Counted from the first letter of the stretch, positions 1-8,857 are shown. The stretch: 59,394 bases of DNA from Pseudoramibacter porci (GCF_009696145.1 NZ_VUMO01000013.1:1-59394); one strand, 5' to 3'. A program made the numbers and translations. The notes: generated by a model not told the origin, from the letters alone.

Positions 1-80
1 AGAACCACTCAGGACCGAATCGTCCTATATTTCGATTTCAATTTATAAATCTACAAATTGCAGCTTGATATTAAATCAAA

Positions 81-111
81 CGAGGCTCCTGAGTATTTTC
101 TCAGAGCCTCG
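81..111 (-). terminator. Intrinsic terminator after the lactate dehydrogenase gene
   Basis: An 8-bp stem (CGAGGCTC / GAGCCTCG, 81-88 with 104-111), extended by an inner CTGAG/CTCAG pairing, is followed on the minus strand by TTTGATTT. It lies about 55 bases past the stop codon at 166. It is also one arm of the repeat module described at 81-141. Confidence 0.65.
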
Positions 112-141
112 TTTGTCTACAGTCTGACGGCGCGCCGTCAG
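81..141 (-). repeat. Hairpin-linker-hairpin repeat, left copy
   Basis: Read on the minus strand, this is an 18-bp perfect palindrome (124-141), a linker ending in TCAGACTGTAGACAAA (112-127) and the terminator hairpin (81-111). The same 16 bases occur at 59268-59283, again between two hairpins of different sequence. The conserved linker with variable stems suggests a dispersed intergenic element rather than a plain terminator. Only two copies were found by eye. Confidence 0.55.
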
Positions 142-165
142 AGGCGCGCCGCGATCGCTGTTCGT

Positions 166-1578
166 TTATTTCTGTTCCAAATCAAAAATTTTCCCAGGGT
201 TGAGAATGTCGTTGGGATCGAGGGCTTTTTTAATGGCCTGCATCATCTTGAATTCCGCCGGATCGGTGTATTTTTCAAAATCAGCGACCCGCTTGTAGCC
301 GATGCCGTGTTCACCGGACATGGTGCCGCCCACGCTGTAGACCAGCGGGTAAACATCGTCGTGAAAGGCTTCGACCTTTTGTTTCCATTCGTCGTCGTCA
401 AAATCGTAATTCATAAGCGCCGTGTGGATGTTGCCGTCGCCGATGTGCGCGCAGGTAATCGTCGGGATACCGTGCTTCTTTTCAAAGGTCGGAATGGCTT
501 CCATCACATCGATGATTTTGTCCAGCGGCACAACGAAATCTTCCTGATAATATTTCGGGCTCGCTTCTCTCGCCGCTTCGCCGAAATTTTTACGCAGATT
601 CCATATCGTCGACTTCGGTTCGATAATGCGCACATCTTCTGCGCCCATTTCCCGCGCCACTTCGTCGATGGTCACCAGCTGTTCGTCCATGTAGGCTTCG
701 TTGTAGGTTTCAATGGTCATGATCACGTAGACGCAGAAATCTTCTGCAAAGGGCGCCGTCACATCTAAATATTCCGCCACCGCTTGAATCGCCTTGTAAT
801 CCAAATATTCCATGCTCATCGCCACAATGCCTTCCCGGGTCAATCGGTTAGGCAGACGCAGCGCCTTCGCATTGTCCCGGAAGACCGCGACCACATCCTG
901 GCGGTATTTCGGAAGCGGCAGGAGCTTGACCGTGATTTCCGTGATGATGCCCAATGTCCCTTCTGAACCGATCATCAGCTGTTCGAGGGCGTAGCCGCAG
1001 GCGTTTTTCTTCGTCCGCTTTCCGACTGTCACAATGTCGCCGGTCGGCGTTACGATTTTCATGGCGTAAATCTGATCCCGAGTGACGCCGTATTTAACCG
1101 CGCGGTCGCCGCCGGCATTGGTCGCGACGTTGCCGCCGATCATGCAGCTGGTCGCCGAGCACGGATCCCCTGCGTAAATCAAGCCCTTAGCCTTGGCCGC
1201 ATTCTGCAGATCAGAGGTGTAGACGCCGGTTTCCACCACCGCGTACAAATTGTCCGCATCCAGCTTTAAGATGTGATTCATTTTCGTCAGCACCAGTACA
1301 ATGCCGTGGTACACCGGAATGGCCCCGCGGGAGACTGAAGTGCCGCCGCTTCTCGGTGTAATCGGCACCTTGTATTGATTGGCCAGCCGGACCACCTTTG
1401 CGACTTCTTCCGTCGATTCTGGAAAGACGACCAGCTCCGGCATGTGGTGATACTTGGGATCCCCTTCTTGATCGGTCTGGTAAGACTGCAGAATATCTGG
1501 ATCCTGTTTAACCTTGTGTTCACCCAATGCGTCGAGCAGCGCATCGACCAATTCCTTTGTAACCGGATTAAAACTCAT
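166..1578 (-). CDS. FAD-binding lactate/glycolate dehydrogenase (LctD/GlcD-like)
   Basis: A 470-residue flavoprotein of the vanillyl-alcohol-oxidase/GlcD family that oxidizes a 2-hydroxy acid such as D-lactate. In acetogens the LctD homologue works with electron-transfer flavoproteins to drive NAD+-dependent lactate oxidation by electron confurcation. The FAD-binding half shows PRSGGTS at residues 75-81 and GGNVATNAGG at 148-157. The C-terminal half ends with GEHGIG and a DPNDILNPGKIF tail, both typical of the family. The ATG at 1576-1578 has a minus-strand GAAGG ribosome site a few bases upstream. No etfAB or permease gene is next to it: the transposon begins about 157 bases upstream. The exact substrate cannot be read from sequence; lactate is preferred by resemblance to LctD. 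Confidence 0.8.
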   Translation of the reverse strand: MSFNPVTKELVDALLDALGEHKVKQDPDILQSYQTDQEGDPKYHHMPELVVFPESTEEVAKVVRLANQYKVPITPRSGGTSVSRGAIPVYHGIVLVLTKMNHILKLDADNLYAVVETGVYTSDLQNAAKAKGLIYAGDPCSATSCMIGGNVATNAGGDRAVKYGVTRDQIYAMKIVTPTGDIVTVGKRTKKNACGYALEQLMIGSEGTLGIITEITVKLLPLPKYRQDVVAVFRDNAKALRLPNRLTREGIVAMSMEYLDYKAIQAVAEYLDVTAPFAEDFCVYVIMTIETYNEAYMDEQLVTIDEVAREMGAEDVRIIEPKSTIWNLRKNFGEAAREASPKYYQEDFVVPLDKIIDVMEAIPTFEKKHGIPTITCAHIGDGNIHTALMNYDFDDDEWKQKVEAFHDDVYPLVYSVGGTMSGEHGIGYKRVADFEKYTDPAEFKMMQAIKKALDPNDILNPGKIFDLEQK

Positions 1579-1629
1579 GACAAGAACCTTCTTTCGTTTT
1601 TATGATCATTACTGCGTTTTAAAACTTAT

Positions 1630-1641
1630 ATTGTATACAAT
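1630..1641. promoter_or_regulatory. Palindromic operator candidate upstream of the lactate dehydrogenase
   Basis: ATTGTATACAAT is a perfect 12-base palindrome 52 bases upstream of the start codon at 1578, in an AT-rich stretch where the promoter should lie. Many lactate operons are controlled by GntR-type repressors binding short palindromes of this type. Assignment to such a regulator is inference. Confidence 0.4.
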
Positions 1642-1736
1642 GTTGTGATTTCTATCATATCACCTGAGGACAATTTACATTTATTGTTTTTTCTAAAAAA
1701 ATGGGTTTCATTCTTTCAACAAATGCTCATGTACGG

Positions 1737-1747
1737 TAAAGAAGCAA
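1737..1747 (+). repeat. TAAAGAAGCAA, left-end copy
   Basis: An 11-base motif near the inferred left end of the transposon. It recurs at 11087-11097 in the same orientation and at 12874-12884 inverted. It is a candidate recombinase recognition half-site. Confidence 0.45.
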
Positions 1748-2057
1748 GCAACCGAAAACAATAGATAGACCGCCAGCACTACACTATTCCGAACCAAAGA
1801 CCAAAAGATAAGCATTTTGAGAAAATCTAAACTTTTGGATTTTCCTACAATGCCGACTACGGCGGAATCCCTCCCACTCCTTATATCTTTCTGTATACAT
1901 TGAATTTGTATTTAGTAAAATGCAGACAACACCACGGATCGGCTTTTGGCTGGACAATTCCAACCAAACACCACAGCAGACAGCAGAAACCATTCTGAAC
2001 GCCAGGAAGCCGGTATGATTATTACATATAAGGGGAAGAAAAATTTCTTTTAGGTAC

Positions 2058-2086
2058 TTTCTTTCCTAAAACTGATGTGATATAAT
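2058..2086 (+). promoter_or_regulatory. tet(W) promoter
   Basis: A perfect TATAAT -10 box at 2081-2086, preceded by GTG. The -35 position (TTTCTT, 2058-2063, spacer 17) is poor. It lies 30 bases upstream of the leader peptide ATG. Confidence 0.6.
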
Positions 2087-2115
2087 AGTTCCATTCCAGA
2101 AAAGGAGTAAAAAAT

Positions 2116-2139
2116 ATGCGGCAAGGTATTCTTAAATAA
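2116..2139 (+). CDS. tet(W) leader peptide MRQGILK
   Basis: A seven-codon reading frame encoding MRQGILK, with GGAG at 2104-2107. Ribosomal-protection tetracycline-resistance genes are commonly preceded by such leader peptides. A ribosome stalled by tetracycline on this frame would disturb pairing of 2121-2137 with 2211-2228 and so change the leader fold. The peptide matches what is known upstream of tet(W)/tet(O)-type genes. The mechanism here is inferred from sequence. Confidence 0.8.
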   Translation: MRQGILK

Positions 2140-2345
2140 AACTATAATCAAATAGTGGGAACAAAGGATTATGATAGTTCCTTTTGTGGGGGCTTGGTTT
2201 TTTGTACCCAATTTAAGAATACTTTTGCCTTATCAATTTTGACATATCCAAAAAACAGCATTCACAAACAGGTGTATGCTGTATATGTGTATGTCCGCAA
2301 ATTATCATCCCCAGTGGTAAAAGTATTTTACTGCTGGGGATTTTT
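2121..2345 (+). promoter_or_regulatory. tet(W) transcription attenuator
   Basis: GTATTCTTAAAT (2126-2137), overlapping the leader peptide, is exactly complementary to ATTTAAGAATAC (2211-2222), giving a long-range stem. An intrinsic terminator follows at 2307-2345: ATCCCCAG paired with CTGGGGAT, then TTTTT, ending 34 bases before the tet(W) ATG. The layout fits drug-responsive attenuation: translation of the leader decides whether RNA polymerase reads past the terminator. Confidence 0.75.
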
Positions 2346-2379
2346 ATGCCCTTCGGGGCAGTAAAGGGAGGACAATCAC

Positions 2380-4299
2380 ATGAAAATAATCAATATTGGA
2401 ATTCTTGCCCATGTAGACGCTGGAAAGACGACCTTGACGGAGAGCCTGCTATATGCCAGCGGAGCCATTTCAGAACCGGGGAGCGTCGAAAAAGGGACAA
2501 CGAGGACGGACACCATGTTTTTGGAGCGGCAGCGTGGGATTACCATTCAAGCGGCAGTCACTTCCTTCCAGTGGCACAGATGTAAAGTCAACATTGTGGA
2601 TACGCCCGGCCACATGGATTTTTTGGCGGAGGTGTACCGCTCTTTGGCTGTTTTAGATGGGGCCATCTTGGTGATCTCCGCTAAAGATGGCGTGCAGGCC
2701 CAGACCCGTATTCTGTTCCATGCCCTGCGGAAAATGAACATTCCCACCGTTATCTTTATCAACAAGATCGACCAGGCTGGCGTTGATTTGCAGAGCGTGG
2801 TTCAGTCTGTTCGGGATAAGCTCTCCGCCGATATTATCATCAAGCAGACGGTGTCGCTGTCCCCGGAAATAGTCCTGGAGGAAAATACCGACATAGAAGC
2901 ATGGGATGCGGTCATCGAAAATAACGATAAATTATTGGAAAAGTATATCGCAGGAGAACCAATCAGCCGGGAAAAACTTGTGCGGGAGGAACAGCGGCGG
3001 GTTCAAGACGCCTCCCTGTTCCCGGTCTATTATGGCAGCGCCAAAAAGGGCCTTGGCATTCAACCGTTGATGGATGCGGTGACAGGGCTGTTCCAACCGA
3101 TTGGGGAACAGGGGAGCGCCGCCCTATGCGGCAGCGTTTTCAAGGTGGAGTATACAGATTGCGGCCAGCGGCGTGTCTATCTACGGCTATACAGCGGAAC
3201 GCTGCGCCTGCGGGATACGGTGGCCCTGGCCGGGAGAGAAAAGCTGAAAATCACAGAGATGCGTATTCCATCCAAAGGGGAAATTGTTCGGACAGACACC
3301 GCTTATCCGGGTGAAATTGTTATCCTTCCCAGCGACAGCGTGAGGTTAAACGATGTATTAGGGGACCCAACCCGGCTCCCTCGTAAAAGGTGGCGTGAGG
3401 ACCCCCTCCCCATGCTGCGGACGTCGATTGCGCCGAAAACGGCAGCGCAAAGAGAACGGCTGCTGGACGCTCTTACGCAACTTGCGGATACTGACCCGCT
3501 TTTGCGCTGCGAGGTGGATTCCATCACCCATGAGATCATTCTTTCTTTTTTGGGCCGGGTGCAGTTGGAGGTTGTTTCCGCTTTGCTGTCGGAAAAATAC
3601 AAGCTTGAAACAGTGGTAAAGGAACCCACCGTCATTTATATGGAGCGGCCGCTCAAAGCAGCCAGCCACACCATCCATATCGAGGTGCCGCCCAACCCGT
3701 TTTGGGCATCCATCGGACTGTCTGTTACACCACTCCCGCTTGGCTCCGGTGTACAATACGAGAGCCGGGTTTCGCTGGGATACTTGAACCAGAGTTTTCA
3801 AAACGCTGTCAGGGATGGTATCCGTTACGGGCTGGAGCAGGGCTTGTTCGGCTGGAACGTAACGGACTGTAAGATTTGCTTTGAATACGGGCTTTATTAC
3901 AGTCCGGTCAGCACGCCGGCGGACTTCCGCTCATTGGCCCCGATTGTATTGGAACAGGCATTGAAAAAAGCAGGGACACAACTGTTGGAACCATACCTTT
4001 CCTTTACCCTTTTTGCACCGCAGGAATATCTTTCACGGGCTTATAATGACGCACCAAAGTACTGTGCCACCATCGAAACGGTCCAGGTAAAAAAGGATGA
4101 AGTTGTCTTTACTGGCGAGATTCCCGCCCGCTGTATACAGGCATACCGTACTGATCTGGCCTTTTACACCAACGGGCAGAGCGTATGCCTTACAGAACTG
4201 AAAGGGTATCAGGCCGCTGTCGGCAAGCCAGTCATCCAGCCCCGCCGTCCAAACAGCCGCCTGGACAAGGTGCGCTATATGTTTCAGAAGGTAATGTAA
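2380..4299 (+). CDS. tet(W): Tetracycline resistance ribosomal protection protein Tet(W)
   Basis: A 639-residue, EF-G-like GTPase that releases tetracycline from the 70S ribosome. The length and almost the whole sequence match my memory of Tet(W), with scattered substitutions. GTPase motifs are HVDAGKTT (11-18), the ERQRGIT switch I region (49-55), DTPGH (74-78) and NKID (128-131). Elongation-factor-type domains follow, with the C-terminal [10 protein letters not shown] region that contacts the decoding centre. The ATG has GGGAGGA at 2366-2372. Expression is controlled by the leader peptide and attenuator upstream. The methyltransferase gene starts 50 bases downstream, so co-transcription is likely. 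Exact allele or mosaic status (tet(W/O/32) hybrids exist) needs alignment. Confidence 0.95.
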   Translation: MKIINIGILAHVDAGKTTLTESLLYASGAISEPGSVEKGTTRTDTMFLERQRGITIQAAVTSFQWHRCKVNIVDTPGHMDFLAEVYRSLAVLDGAILVISAKDGVQAQTRILFHALRKMNIPTVIFINKIDQAGVDLQSVVQSVRDKLSADIIIKQTVSLSPEIVLEENTDIEAWDAVIENNDKLLEKYIAGEPISREKLVREEQRRVQDASLFPVYYGSAKKGLGIQPLMDAVTGLFQPIGEQGSAALCGSVFKVEYTDCGQRRVYLRLYSGTLRLRDTVALAGREKLKITEMRIPSKGEIVRTDTAYPGEIVILPSDSVRLNDVLGDPTRLPRKRWREDPLPMLRTSIAPKTAAQRERLLDALTQLADTDPLLRCEVDSITHEIILSFLGRVQLEVVSALLSEKYKLETVVKEPTVIYMERPLKAASHTIHIEVPPNPFWASIGLSVTPLPLGSGVQYESRVSLGYLNQSFQNAVRDGIRYGLEQGLFGWNVTDCKICFEYGLYYSPVSTPADFRSLAPIVLEQALKKAGTQLLEPYLSFTLFAPQEYLSRAYNDAPKYCATIETVQVKKDEVVFTGEIPARCIQAYRTDLAFYTNGQSVCLTELKGYQAAVGKPVIQPRRPNSRLDKVRYMFQKVM

Positions 4300-4349
4300 A
4301 GATACATAATCGTCAAGACGGCAACAATCAGAAGTTATGGAGGGTAACA

Positions 4350-5117
4350 ATGGAATATAGTAAGGAAGATTTAATGGAAGCAAAAAAGCAAATTTGGGGA
4401 GTGGGAGAGAACATGGGAACAGAGGAAAGTAAAAAAATCTGGGAGGAGAACGCACAATTTTGGGATAATGCAATGGGTGACGAATCTAATGAATTTCACA
4501 GAGAGGTAGTGCGTCCCAAAGTAACGGAACTTCTATCTCCTAATCCTGCGGATTACATTTTGGATATTGCGTGTGGCAATGGAAATTATTCTTCGTATCT
4601 TGCACAAAGAGGCGCTTCGGTTGTCGCTTTTGATTACAGCAAAAAAATGATAGAATTGGCTAAAAGACGGCAATCACAATATGCAAAACAAATTGAATTT
4701 TGTGTGGCGGATGCGACCGATAGAAAAAGTATATTAGAATTAAAAAGAAATCGAGCCTTTACGAAAGCAGTTTCTAATATGGCAATTATGGATATTACGG
4801 ATATTGAACCACTTCTTATGGCTGTTTATGAACTGTTGCAGGAAAGCGGAATTTTTGTCTTTGCAACGCAACACCCTTGTTTTGTCACGTTGACTGAAAA
4901 ATATATGACACCGCACAGTTACTATGATATAGCGATTGAAGGGCAACCGAAAGAGCAGATTTATTATCATCGTTCCATACAAGATATTTTTAACCTTTGT
5001 TTTAGAGCTGGATTTGTCATTGATGGATTTTATGAAGAATGTTTTAAAACCAACAAAGAAATTCCTATGGTAATGATAGTAAGGCTTAAGAAGGTAAAAC
5101 GTGATAGCTTAAAATAA
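4350..5117 (+). CDS. Class I SAM-dependent methyltransferase downstream of tet(W)
   Basis: 255 residues from the ATG at 4350, which has GGAGGG at 4339-4344. The SAM-binding motif I is DIACGNG (residues 72-78), followed by an acidic residue in AFDYSKKM. The fold is a standard Rossmann methyltransferase; the substrate is unknown. The first ~20 residues (MEYSKEDLMEAKKQI) are not typical of the enzyme and resemble the start of the small protein at 10765-10965. The methyltransferase proper probably begins at M22 (MGTEESKKIWEEN, ATG at 4413), which has its own purine-rich site GGGAGAGA. It lies directly downstream of tet(W) in the element. A role in drug response is not supported by anything in the sequence. 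Confidence 0.8.
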   Translation: MEYSKEDLMEAKKQIWGVGENMGTEESKKIWEENAQFWDNAMGDESNEFHREVVRPKVTELLSPNPADYILDIACGNGNYSSYLAQRGASVVAFDYSKKMIELAKRRQSQYAKQIEFCVADATDRKSILELKRNRAFTKAVSNMAIMDITDIEPLLMAVYELLQESGIFVFATQHPCFVTLTEKYMTPHSYYDIAIEGQPKEQIYYHRSIQDIFNLCFRAGFVIDGFYEECFKTNKEIPMVMIVRLKKVKRDSLK

Positions 5118-5288
5118 ATTCAAGTTTGTCGGGTAAATAGCAAACCCAGCCGAGCCAGTCAACGGTCAAGATGAACGGCGCATATGCGCAGCCGTTGACA
5201 GCCCCGCCCGCCTTTGCTGGTAGGCAATCAAGGGGCGACAGCAAGAAGTGCCACCGCCCCGCACTATTATTCAGAAAGGGGAATTTCC

Positions 5289-5711
5289 ATGACCGACCAG
5301 ATAGCCTATCAAGAATATATCCAGCGCAGGTACAACGCCTTTTGCAAGACTGTTATCCGCTGTGCCGCCTTGGACAAGATTTTGAAGCTTAAACGGCAAT
5401 GGGAACGGCAAGTTTCCCTTGACTATCTGATGAACGAGAAGTTTGTCCAGTTTGCCGCGTCGGAGCCGGACGAGGAATACCCATTTACCGTCTGCGGTCA
5501 GACCGTCCTGCTCTGCAACGCCGCCCTTGCCGACGCGATCTCTGTTTTGCCGGAGCAGACGCGGGAAGAAATCCTGCGCTATTACTTTCTGCGCCAGCCG
5601 CAGCGCGTGATCGGCGCGTGTATTGGCCGGTCACGCAGCACAGCGGGGCGGCATATCCAGCTTGCCTTGCAGCGGCTACGCGAAGAAATGGGGGTGAGCC
5701 GGTATGAGTAG
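5289..5711 (+). CDS. Sigma-70 region 4-like regulator of the element
   Basis: A 140-residue protein with a C-terminal helix-turn-helix similar to sigma factor region 4: LPEQTREEILRYYFLRQPQ, followed by IGRSRSTAGRHIQLALQRL. There is no clear region 2, so it is not a full sigma factor. Such proteins are common in Clostridial conjugative and mobilizable elements, usually paired with a short HTH protein, as here (8-base overlap with the next gene). The ATG at 5289 has AAAGGGG at 5275-5281. It probably regulates element genes; the target is unknown. Confidence 0.75.
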   Translation: MTDQIAYQEYIQRRYNAFCKTVIRCAALDKILKLKRQWERQVSLDYLMNEKFVQFAASEPDEEYPFTVCGQTVLLCNAALADAISVLPEQTREEILRYYFLRQPQRVIGACIGRSRSTAGRHIQLALQRLREEMGVSRYE

Positions 5712-5916
5712 ACTTCTCCCCTATGAAACAATCCTCAAAGCCCGTGAGGGCGACCCGGACGCAATCGACACCATTCTTTCCCACTATGCCGGATATATCC
5801 GCTATTTCTCAAAAGTGAACGGGCAGGTCAACGCCGAGGTGGAGGACTATGTAAAGCAGCGGTTAATTGACTGTCAATTCAAGTTCCGGCTTGACGAACC
5901 ACCGGACAAGTCATAA
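5704..5916 (+). CDS. Small helix-turn-helix protein of the element (HTH_16 type)
   Basis: 70 residues. The motif around YETILKAREGDPDAIDTILSHY is typical of the short helix-turn-helix proteins that accompany sigma-like genes in Tn916- and Tn4451-related elements. It overlaps the sigma-like gene by eight bases, so translation is coupled. An intrinsic terminator follows at 5954-5989, so these two genes form one short unit. The pairing suggests a regulatory module for mobilization genes; this is inferred from context. Confidence 0.7.
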   Translation: MSRLLPYETILKAREGDPDAIDTILSHYAGYIRYFSKVNGQVNAEVEDYVKQRLIDCQFKFRLDEPPDKS

Positions 5917-5953
5917 AAACTGAATACCAGCCGCCACCGACGCGGCCAGCGAA

Positions 5954-5989
5954 AGCAGTAAGTCTTGAAAAAGATTTACTGCTTTTTTT
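5954..5989 (+). terminator. Intrinsic terminator after the sigma-like/HTH pair
   Basis: A 12-bp stem (AGCAGTAAGTCT with AGATTTACTGCT, one wobble) closes a six-base loop and is followed by seven T residues. Confidence 0.85.
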
Positions 5990-6413
5990 GTTGTCCGGCT
6001 CCGCTCCCGGCCATTTTGCCCCCTGCCGGTTGTAGTAGTAAGCGAGGAGGGAATTTTTCTGCCCTGGTGTTTGGCATTTGGAGCATTTACCCGTAGTAGA
6101 GGGCAAAGAGAAAGGATTTCTCCAACACCGGGTAGAAACCACTGCGTCCGGTGTCATTTTAGCGAAAGCGGGCAGGAATGCCCTTTACAGGATTAGTAGT
6201 AGCAGAAAAAGAGAAACAAACTTTTGTGGTTGCAGTTTTCCAAAAAAGTGGCGGACGGAAGTGAGAGAAAGTTTGCAGTCACGGAGAGCAAGTTTCTACC
6301 ACGGTGCCAAAATCCGCAATTCTGCAGTTTTGCCCCTCGCGGGAAACTTGTTGGGGAGTGCCTTCCCCAAACCCTGCTCATGCGCCCTTACGGGCGAGAA
6401 AGGAGGTCACACC
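5990..6413 (+). other. Candidate oriT region upstream of mobC and the relaxase
   Basis: 424 bases without a credible gene, immediately upstream of the relaxosome genes, where origins of transfer of this family usually lie. It contains repeated GTAGTAG-type motifs (around 6032, 6093 and 6196) and several inverted repeats, including TTGGGGA/TCCCCAA at 6352-6371 and CAAAA/TTTTG around 6309-6335. A nick site was not identified. Confidence 0.4.
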
Positions 6414-6812
6414 ATGCGAAAGAAATACAACACGCCCCACCGCAGCCGCGTTGTGAAAACCCGGCTGTCCGAAGATGAGTATGCCGACTTCACAGCGCGG
6501 CTTGCGCCCTATGGTATCAGCCAGTCCGAATTTCTCCGGCAGGCGATACGGCGGGCGACCATACGCCCGGTTGTCCATGTGTCGCCGGTCAATGACGAGT
6601 TGCTTTCCGCTGTCGGGAAGCTGACAGCCGAGTACGGCAGGATCGGCGGCAACCTCAATCAGATTGCCCGGTATCTGAACGAATACGGCGTACCCTACAA
6701 CACCCTTTCCGGCGAGGTACGCGCCGCCATATCCGACCTTGCCGTCCTCAAGTATGAAGTCCTCAAGAAAGTAGGTGACGCGGTTGGCAACACTCAAGCA
6801 TATCAACTCTAA
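6414..6812 (+). CDS. mobC: MobC-like relaxosome accessory protein
   Basis: 132 residues from the ATG at 6414, which follows a strong AGGAGG (6401-6406). The N-terminal half (TRLSEDEYADFTARLAPYGISQ, then SEFLRQAIRRA) has a ribbon-helix-helix look. The C-terminal half (GRIGGNLNQIARYLNEYG) is the conserved MobC/plasmid mobilization motif that holds the relaxase at oriT. The relaxase gene starts inside its 3' end, so the two are translationally coupled. Confidence 0.85.
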   Translation: MRKKYNTPHRSRVVKTRLSEDEYADFTARLAPYGISQSEFLRQAIRRATIRPVVHVSPVNDELLSAVGKLTAEYGRIGGNLNQIARYLNEYGVPYNTLSGEVRAAISDLAVLKYEVLKKVGDAVGNTQAYQL

Positions 6813-8409
6813 AAACGCCGACTACGGAGCCGCCGAGCAATATCTTCTCTTTGAGCATGACGAGTTTACCATGAAGCCCGTCCTTGATGAAACCGGCAGG
6901 CTTATCCCCCGCGAGGACTACCGGCTGTCCACGCTGAACTGCGACGGGGAGGATTTTGCCGTTGCGTGTATGCGGGCCAATCTCCGCTATCAGAAAAACC
7001 AGCGGCGGGAAGATGTGAAAAGCCACCACTACATCATCAGCTTTGACCCGCGGGACGGGCCGGACAACGGCCTGACCGTAGACCGGGCGCAGGCGTTGGG
7101 GGAACAATTCTGTAAAGAGCATTTTCCCGGCCACCAGGCCCTTGTCTGCACCCACCCGGACGGGCATAACCACAGCGGCAACATTCATGTGCATATCGTC
7201 ATAAACAGCCTGCGGATTGAGGAAGTGCCGTTCCTGCCCTACATGGACAGGCCGGCCGATACGAAAGTCGGCTGCAAGCACCGATGTACCGACGCTGCCC
7301 TGCGCTACTTCAAATCCGAAGTCATGGAGATGTGCCACCGGGAGGGGCTTTATCAAATCGACCTCTTGAACGGCAGCAAGAACCGCGTCACCGACCGGGA
7401 GTATTGGGCGCAGAAAAAGGGACAGGCCGCGCTGGACAAGCAGAACGCCCCCATGATTGCCGATAGTATCACGCCCCGGCAGACCAAGTTTGAAACGAAC
7501 AAGGAGAAGCTGCGGCAGACCCTACGGAAAGCCCTTGCCACCGCCGCCAGCTTTGACGAGTTTTCCTCTCTGTTGCTGCAGGAGGGTGTGACCGTCAAGG
7601 AGAGCCGGGGGCGGCTTTCCTACCTCACGCCGGACAGGACAAAGCCAATTACCGCCCGGAAGCTGGGCGACGATTTTGACCGCGCCGCTGTCTTTGCCGT
7701 TTTAGAGCAAAACGCCGCCAGAGCAGCCGAAGCGCCAGCCAGATCCCCCGATCCCCCACGCACCATAAAAGACCGCTTGCAGGTTGCCAGAGCCGAGATA
7801 GCCGCCCCGAAACAGGACGGAGTGCAGCGGCTTGTGGACATTGAGCAGAAAATGGCCGAGGGCAAAGGCCGGGGCTATGAACGCTGGGCGAAGATACACA
7901 ATCTGAAGCAGGCCGCCAAAACGCTGTCCGTCTACCAGCAATACGGCTTTACTTCCCCGGAGCAGTTAGAAGCCGCCGTTGACACCGCCTATCAGAAAAT
8001 GCGCCAGACCAGCGGCGAACTGAAAGCACTGGAAACGAAGCTGCAAGGGAAAAAGAAGTTGCAGCGGCAGGTGTTGGCCTACGCCCAGACCAAGGCCGCC
8101 CGCGACGGGCTGCGGGCACAGAAATCCGAGAAAGCCCGCGCCGCATACCGGCAGGCCCATGAGAGCGATTTTATCATAGCCGACGCAGCAGCCCGGTATT
8201 TCAAGGCGCATGGCATTACCAAGCTGCCCGCCCGGAAAGCGTTGCAGGCCGAGATCGAGCAGCTTATCTCCGAGAAAGACGGCCTGTATAACACCTATCA
8301 CGAACAGAAACAGCGGTTCAAGGAGTTGCAGACCGTCAAGCGGAACATCGACCAGATTTTGCGCCGGGACGAGCCGCACCGCAGAAAGGAGCAGAGCCAT
8401 GAGCGATAA
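6784..8409 (+). CDS. Relaxase/mobilization nuclease (MOBP-like)
   Basis: About 541 residues. The relaxase domain occupies roughly the first 220 residues: an N-terminal tyrosine region (NADYGAAEQYL), then the metal-binding motif around HPDGHNHSGNIHVHIVIN. The remainder is a charged, coiled-coil tail (roughly residues 350-520) typical of these proteins. It nicks one strand at oriT and pilots it into the recipient. I prefer the TTG at 6784 (start MATLKHINSKN) because AGGTGA lies at a proper distance. A GTG at 6775 would add three residues but has no good ribosome site. It overlaps mobC by 29 bases and the next gene by 11. Confidence 0.88.
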   Translation: MATLKHINSKNADYGAAEQYLLFEHDEFTMKPVLDETGRLIPREDYRLSTLNCDGEDFAVACMRANLRYQKNQRREDVKSHHYIISFDPRDGPDNGLTVDRAQALGEQFCKEHFPGHQALVCTHPDGHNHSGNIHVHIVINSLRIEEVPFLPYMDRPADTKVGCKHRCTDAALRYFKSEVMEMCHREGLYQIDLLNGSKNRVTDREYWAQKKGQAALDKQNAPMIADSITPRQTKFETNKEKLRQTLRKALATAASFDEFSSLLLQEGVTVKESRGRLSYLTPDRTKPITARKLGDDFDRAAVFAVLEQNAARAAEAPARSPDPPRTIKDRLQVARAEIAAPKQDGVQRLVDIEQKMAEGKGRGYERWAKIHNLKQAAKTLSVYQQYGFTSPEQLEAAVDTAYQKMRQTSGELKALETKLQGKKKLQRQVLAYAQTKAARDGLRAQKSEKARAAYRQAHESDFIIADAAARYFKAHGITKLPARKALQAEIEQLISEKDGLYNTYHEQKQRFKELQTVKRNIDQILRRDEPHRRKEQSHER

Positions 8410-8785
8410 CCTGCCCCACATGGACTACCGCCAGCACCGGCGGGCGCGGCGGCTGGTACATGAGTGCTGTAACTACGATGAGGGGAACTGCCTGCTATTG
8501 GACGACGGGGAGCCTTGCGTGTGCGTCCAGAGCATTTCCTTTTCCCTCATGTGCCACTGGTTCCGTGTGGCTGTCCTGCCCCTTGACGGGGAGCTGGCCG
8601 CAGCCCTCTTGTGCCGGGGAAGCCGGAAACGGTGTGCCGTCTGCGGGGCGGCCTTTGTCCCCAAATCCAACCGGGGAAAATACTGCCCCGACTGCGCCGG
8701 GCGCATGAAGAAAATCAAAGCCGCCGAGAGAAAGCGGAAACAAAGGCAGAGATGTCACGCTTTAGAGCCTTTCAAACCCGCATAA
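8399..8785 (+). CDS. Cysteine-rich VLP-domain protein
   Basis: 128 residues. A central block (CCNYDEGNCLLLDDGEPCVC, then FRVAVLPLD) matches the Cys-rich VLP family seen in Clostridial mobilizable elements. The C-terminal CAVCGAAFV with CPDC is a probable zinc ribbon followed by a basic tail. Function is unknown; it is regularly found between a relaxase and repA. The ATG overlaps the end of the relaxase gene (11 bases), with AAAGGAG upstream. Confidence 0.8.
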   Translation: MSDNLPHMDYRQHRRARRLVHECCNYDEGNCLLLDDGEPCVCVQSISFSLMCHWFRVAVLPLDGELAAALLCRGSRKRCAVCGAAFVPKSNRGKYCPDCAGRMKKIKAAERKRKQRQRCHALEPFKPA

Positions 8786-8857
8786 ATCAAGGCTTTTTTC
8801 GTGGGTGTCAAAGGGTACGCGATACATTTATCCTTTTCCCCCGGAAACGGCGTTTTA

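Noticed and set aside
1784-1993. A 69-residue reading frame on the minus strand
   Set aside because: No ribosome site, odd composition and no recognisable motif; it lies in the non-coding left end of the transposon.
4185-4349. Longer N-terminus for the methyltransferase, starting inside tet(W)
   Set aside because: It would overlap 115 bases of tet(W) in another frame and has no ribosome site; the ATGs at 4350 and 4413 both have one.
5118-5288. A gene between the methyltransferase and the sigma-like gene
   Set aside because: No frame with a start and ribosome site; only an 8-bp inverted repeat GTCAACGG/CCGTTGAC is visible.
6078-6413. A longer MobC frame starting at 6078
   Set aside because: The upstream part has no ribosome site and low-complexity, non-family sequence; the ATG at 6414 follows AGGAGG.
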